Shown here in pieces: positions 59,252 through 64,000 of a DNA stretch of 64,000 nt. Location: NCBI RefSeq assembly GCF_023278565.1, contig NC_064676.1, forward strand, positions 744,001-808,000. The letters run 5' to 3'. Each line of letters opens with the position of its first letter. The first letter of the stretch is position 1. The translations under genes were made by a program, and so were the position numbers. Source of the DNA: Colletotrichum lupini. Its lineage: Eukaryota; Ascomycota; Sordariomycetes; Glomerellales; Glomerellaceae. Under the pieces are notes generated by a model. It did no database searches. It was given only the letters and a program-made list of their open reading frames with translations, and was not told the origin of the DNA.

Positions 59252-62200
59252 GGTTGCTTTCGGCAGTCGACTCGGCACTCTGATCTCGGCAAGGGTCTTT
59301 GAGATATCGAGAGATAAAACCTTTAACTTTGAGATCCGGGTGAGGAATATGTACACTTGATTCCCATAACTCAAGGATAGCCATCATTTATGAAGACCAG
59401 CACATCACACATGGCGGGGATGGCTGGGGAACAACAACAACCCACGGACCTGAAGACGTGATAAGCATCAGGTCATAAGGGACTACGAGACCATGCTTCC
59501 GGTCGCATTTCGATATCGCGAACCGATCACATTGATGGTGTTCGTGTCAAAAATATGGGTAAAACCAAACCTGCACTAACACGGAACACTGCAGCGGGCC
59601 GTTGGAGGGTGTGACGGAGCCAACGGTTATTGGCCGCAGATAAGTTGAGATGAGACCAGAGTCACTTGTCGCTGGTCATTCACAACGGTAGAGTCTTTTA
59701 AGATGAAGAAGAAACTGTGCCTGAGATTCATCAGATGACTTCACAAGCTCTTGCATTAGGTAAGGATCTTAATGAAAGAGAAGGCTGTCTAGACAGAGGT
59801 TCTAGGTTCAGAATGGGATCCTCGGTGAGTATCACGGTCTCGGTAAAGACCTTCGGTGAAGGCTGAAGCTGAATGGCTTCCTGTAGAGCAGCGCTGCAGG
59901 GCCGGATTTCAATAAAATGCTATGTCGATGCAATCCGTTATCACACATAAATACTCCGACTCTCATCAGCGAAGCACAATGGATCTGATGTCGTCTCACG
60001 TGAAAACCCATGATTACAGTCTTGGCACATCTCTGCCGGCCCTTCAAGACTTGGCTTCTCACACCTGCTGCGAACGCCGCGATGCCGCATTGCCCTCAAG
60101 TGAGATCGTTTGAGGCGATCAACTTTGAGCGCCGATCTGACCCCTTCAGAAGTAGTGCGCAATCGCCGGTGGTGGTCTACCACGCGACAAGAAAAAACAC
60201 TCTCAACTGTTATGCGTCCTTGCTGGCATTTGTCGATCCCTGACGTCAGGGACTCGGACCGACCGCAAGGGACATGCGTCTCTCTGCATTTCTGTCACTC
60301 CGGCGCGCTGTCGAGCGCGGGTGCTGTCAGCTTTCGTGAACGCACATCAATAGTCCGGACGGCGCCCCGCGTTGGGACATGATTCCGTCATTGAACCGGA
60401 TCCCTCGCGTTGTCGGCAGCCGGGATCCTTGAAGGGCTCCTGGAAGCTGGAGGCCCTGGAATTCAGAAGGGGGCTCGGACAAGGGGAATCCGAGCAGCGC
60501 AATGAAGAGGCACGAAACGGTGGGACAGACAGGAGGCAGAGGCAGGAACGAGATCAAGCTTGACGCAGGAGTCGGGGAGATTAGTCCGGGCTTAAAATAT
60601 CTGACGTGGGCGCGCAGCATTAGAGACTTCTGTACCGAGTAGAGTGAGTGGGAAATAGGAAGACAACAGGAAGAGACTGGAGAAGCGCGGCGTGCGGCTG
60701 TGTTTGTAAGAGTGAAACTGAGCCGCCGTCGGGAAGTTATTTGCTGGGACCAAGAGTTCGGAGGGACTCCGCGTGTAAAGCCACAGCTATTCCCGGATAA
60801 AGGAAGATGCAACGGCGACTGGCCGATGAGGATGAGGATGAGGAGGGAAAAGAGGGTGGTCAGGGATCTGTTCGATGCTTGAAGCCTGCGGGATGACGCT
60901 AAAAACAGCCATACGGGATCTTCTTCTAGACTCCGCCGGGGAAGCCAAATTCTCACCTATGGGGCGCGAGTTCACTAGCACTCTTTACCGAACAGTCTCC
61001 TCTCACCATCCGAACCCAGCCGTCTTATTATTCCTATCCGTACTTTTGTTTCTCTTATGTGAATCTCACTGAACCACTCACACTCCGAATGATCCCATGA
61101 GCCCCAGCCACGGAGAATAATTAAACAGCTTAACACAAGGAATAATGATGGAGATTGAATGAGAAAAAGTGAGATGGCGGTAAAAATGGAAGCTCAGTGG
61201 AAGACTTCCGGGGTTGTTGAAACAGATTGGCAGGTGCCTAATGCGGGACAAGACTCATTTTCCCTGCCAGAGATCATTCAATTTTCTGCGGGGAGTTGCA
61301 CTCAGTGTGTAAAAAACCACCTTCAGGTACCGACGCTAAGATGTAAAGATGCAAAGAAATGGAACTCTTAAGCCAGTTGCTGTGCCGTATTTTCCAGACG
61401 AGAGACATTCTAACGTCGGACCCTTGCTCTGTGTCTTTTCTTCTTTGCGTGTAATAGATCATAGACGGTACGAATAGATCATGGATGGCAACATTCGAAG
61501 GAACGAGACCTTGGGGCCCTTCACTCCGTCCACGCAACACTCAATCTCTTTTCTCACTCCAGCTCATCTCATCTCACACTAACAACTCACGAGACTGATA
61601 GAAGGATCACGGCGATTCAAAGTCGCACCGCCGTGCCTCCGCCGCCGCCTCATTCATCCTCCCCGAACTTCCAACGTGCTTCTCCTGTCACTCGCCCTAC
61701 CCATCATCCCGTCCTTCGGACTCATTGGCATAATCCTATCCCTCGGCCTCGCCTTCGCCTTGACATGTCATCCAGACACTGCTCCTCTAAAGTCTCCCCT
61801 CCGTCATCCTTGTCCGACCACCCCCGCGTCCTTGCACGCCTTAGTGTCACACACCCCCCTCCCCTTCTTCTTCCCGCCCACCTCACTTTTCCCAACACGG
61901 CATTGGTCCAATGAACATCGCAATGAGCCGTCTGATCCTTCCGAAGGGGGTTGTTTCTCAATGAACTAGAGCTTGCAGTGTGCAGCTTCGTACAGCGCAA
62001 AGAGAAGCAAGGCAAGCTGGCAAAGCAAGGTACCGAGTCGCACCAAGGGGGTGTCCTTGCCACAAGATGATCCGTTTCCCAGCCTATGTGAGCTTATTTC
62101 CTTGGCTCTGGGTATCCGATCCTTTCACTCGGGCATCTTGTATACTTATTTAACCTCTCCGCTGCCCATGCGTCTCATCGTGAACCCGCGTCTGTAGTGT

Positions 62201-62298
62201 CTCATCGTAGCAGTCGTATACCTCACTCATCTCACTCACACCTAGAAACACCTCACGCTGCTGTTAATCACTTGAGCATCAGACATCTCACCACCATC
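59252..62298. other. Gene-poor region, no supported gene
   Basis: 3.05 kb of normal composition. The longest frame (60327-60956 minus, 209 codons) is low in domain-like features and is crossed by frames on the other strand. A short GATGAG trinucleotide run lies near 60825-60845. The last few hundred bases are pyrimidine-rich and form the promoter/leader of the SGNH hydrolase. Confidence 0.5.
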
Positions 62299-63162
62299 AT
62301 GTACTCAAACGTCTTCCTCCTCCGGTGGGCAGCCACATTATTGGCGTCAACCTCTGCTGGTAAGTTCATCTTCCATAATACCCCGGATTTTTACTCTAAA
62401 TCTTCAACGGCATCACTAACCCACTCAAAAGTCTACGCCGCCCCCGCGCAGCAAGCCCCGGCACTACACCCAAGAGCCGACTTCAACATCCTCGTCGGCG
62501 GCAACGTCTCCCTCCGCCTCATGCCCCTCGGCGCCTCAATCACCTACGGCCTCACCTCCTCAGACGGCAACGGCTATCGCAAGGTCCTTCGCGACCTCCT
62601 CGTCGCCGACGGGAACCCCGTCGACATGGTCGGCAACCACCCCAACGGCACAATGGAAGACAACGACAACGAGGGCTGGTCCGGCTTCCGCATCGAGCAG
62701 GTTCTCGCAAAGGCCAAGATCTCCGTCCCCGAGACGCTCCCGAACCTGGTTCTCATCAACGCCGGCACAAATGACTGCGCGCAGAGCTATGACACGGATA
62801 ACGCGCACGTTCGCATGCTCGAGATGATGAACTACATCTGGGACACCTCCAAGCGCGCCACAATCGTCCTCTCTACCCTCCTCGTGAACGGGAACAACAA
62901 CACGGAGGCGTGCGTCCTCAAGGTCAACGAGCAGTACAAGACACTGGCCTCGGAGCAGCAGGCGATTTCCAAGAAGGTCGTTCTTGTCGATATGCACTCC
63001 GACAAGGGCCCGCTCAAGAGCGATCTCGTTGATGGCACGCACCCCAGCGACGCGGGCTACGCAAAGATGGCGCACATCTGGTTCGATGGCATCAAGGACG
63101 CTGCGTCGCGCGGCTGGCTCGAGTCCCCTCAGCCTCTGCCTGAAAGCAAGAGGTCCGAATGA
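62299..63162 (+). CDS. Secreted SGNH/GDSL-type esterase (carbohydrate-esterase-like)
   Basis: Two exons (62299-62359 and 62432-63162) give 263 aa. The 72-bp intron has GTAAGT, CACTAAC and AAG borders. A signal peptide of about 22-24 residues ends near VYAAP, followed by ALHPR, a likely propeptide cleavage site. SGNH blocks are present: nucleophile S56 in LGASITYG, the Gly block near VGNHPNG, GTND at 132-135, and D221/H224 in DGTHPSDAGY. Cys residues are few. Family members remove acetyl or other acyl groups from polysaccharides or small esters outside the cell; CE3 acetylxylan esterases are close in layout. Because the intron is a multiple of three without a stop, unspliced RNA would give a longer protein, but that would break up the signal-peptide region. 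Confidence 0.87.
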   Translation: MYSNVFLLRWAATLLASTSAGKFIFHNTPDFYSKSSTASLTHSKVYAAPAQQAPALHPRADFNILVGGNVSLRLMPLGASITYGLTSSDGNGYRKVLRDLLVADGNPVDMVGNHPNGTMEDNDNEGWSGFRIEQVLAKAKISVPETLPNLVLINAGTNDCAQSYDTDNAHVRMLEMMNYIWDTSKRATIVLSTLLVNGNNNTEACVLKVNEQYKTLASEQQAISKKVVLVDMHSDKGPLKSDLVDGTHPSDAGYAKMAHIWFDGIKDAASRGWLESPQPLPESKRSE

Positions 63163-63688
63163 CTCAGAAAGATTGCGCCGCTGCTTTACATCGTGTTCCG
63201 CTTCGCCGGATCCCCAGAGCCGTCGAGCTCATAATGCACACACCATAGAACAAGGCAAGGACAGGAGGGGAATCGCATGATACAACTGTAATGTTACTGC
63301 ATCATCGCTCTATAGAGTAATTAGCAATTCATCAAAACGGCGTTCAGGGTGAGCCACAAAAGGCTTGGAGGGTACTTTTTACTTTCAATTTTCAGACAAA
63401 TCACATAAAATTCAATCAACTCAAGTGTCGGTGAGCTAGCCAATGAGACCCATCAAGTGAGATGCTATGACTTTTCTTACCGAGGGAACACAGTAGCTTC
63501 CCGAGGGTGTGAACGGGTCCAACTTCAGATGAGTTGCGTCGATCAGCTGATCGCCGGGATCCACGGTGAGATTAACCTCAGGACGACTCCGCTCGGGTCC
63601 GGTACGATCAACCGCAGACTCCATTCTCTCATCACCAAATACTTCATCGCATCTCCAATCATCAAAAAAAAAAAAAAAAATAGCCATC
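63163..63688. promoter_or_regulatory. Intergenic with A17 tract before the last gene
   Basis: 526 bp. A run of 17 adenines at 63664-63680 lies 8 bp before the next start codon, so it is in that gene's 5' leader or core promoter. No gene seen. Confidence 0.5.
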
Positions 63689-64000
63689 ATGTCTCGGCCA
63701 GTGTTCGCCGCCGTGTTCCTCTCCATCTTCTATCTAGCCAAGGTCGCAATCTACGACCTCTCCGTAACCAATGGCCTCATGGACTCCACAGAGTCGGCCC
63801 TTGCCGGAGAGCCGATTACGTTCACCACGTTGAAGCCGCTGGACAGCCTACTCACTATGCTCGTCCGGTTCTTCAAGCCCATCCTTGACGGCAATGACCC
63901 GAATCTTACCTTGTTCTCAATCTTCATGGCCGGCCAACTGCTCGCCGTGCATGTCCTCATTCAAGTGGAAGGTCTGAGAGCCGGAAACCGAGAAAGACTG
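63689..64000 (+). CDS. Integral membrane protein, N-terminal part only (runs off window)
   Basis: An open frame of 104 codons from ATG 63689 to the window end, with no stop. It begins with a hydrophobic segment (VFAAVFLSIFYLAKVAIY), then a soluble loop, a second hydrophobic segment around LLTMLVRFFKPIL, and a third (LTLFSIFMAGQLLAVHVLIQ) followed by EGLRAGNRER. The pattern is that of polytopic fungal membrane proteins of unknown function, sometimes found near secondary-metabolite genes. I do not assign a function. The remainder lies beyond the window. Confidence 0.7.
   Translation, partial: MSRPVFAAVFLSIFYLAKVAIYDLSVTNGLMDSTESALAGEPITFTTLKPLDSLLTMLVRFFKPILDGNDPNLTLFSIFMAGQLLAVHVLIQVEGLRAGNRERL

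Noticed and set aside
60327..60956. 209-codon minus-strand frame
   Set aside because: No domain, no consistent codon bias, and overlapping frames on both strands in a GC-rich promoter-like region.

Overview
The window is from a filamentous ascomycete, most likely a plant-associated Sordariomycete. Three observations support this. The genes carry several short introns of about 47-125 bp with GT/AG borders and CTAAC/CTGAC-type branch sites. The gene families are typically fungal (Zn2Cys6 factor, PL3 pectate lyase, GH43, FET3/FTR1 iron uptake, SLATT-type membrane protein). Normal-composition gene islands alternate with AT-rich blocks that almost lack CpA/TpG, the footprint of repeat-induced point mutation (RIP). 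The species is not identified. All gene models were built by hand from splice borders and reading-frame continuity.

Layout. Positions 1-1345 are a RIP-degraded relic. A foldback MITE-like element (4506-4988) lies just upstream of a GH43 glycosidase gene (5066-8619), which is split by a RIP-dead Fot1/pogo transposon (5200-7086). A PAP2 lipid phosphatase follows at 13193-14362. An iron-uptake region spans about 15.2-33.7 kb: a ferric reductase (15224-17098, minus), a complete but dead Ty1/copia element (20129-27164), then a divergent pair of iron permease FTR1 (28021-29313, minus) and multicopper ferroxidase FET3 (30485-32613, plus). A Cys-rich single-pass membrane protein (32703-33723, minus) converges on FET3. 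Next come a PL3 pectate lyase (35278-36494, minus) and an MFS sugar transporter (38608-40575, minus). The transporter is divergent from a Zn2Cys6 transcription factor (42155-54737, plus). Intron 2 of that factor holds a 10.4 kb nested insertion: a TIR element of about 2.4 kb carrying an 8.0 kb Ty3/Gypsy element. A GH35-type beta-galactosidase (55655-57358), a GFA/CENP-V-fold protein, a fungal SLATT protein, a secreted SGNH/GDSL hydrolase and the start of an integral membrane protein complete the window.

How the genes may work together. FRE, FET3 and FTR1 are the three parts of high-affinity reductive iron assimilation: surface reduction of Fe(III), re-oxidation, and coupled permeation. Transporter, Zn2Cys6 factor and GH35 enzyme form a plausible galactoside uptake/regulation/hydrolysis unit. 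PL3, GH43 and the SGNH hydrolase fit plant cell-wall breakdown. Transposons have broken one of these genes (GH43) and stretched an intron in another (the regulator) from about 87 bp to 10.5 kb.
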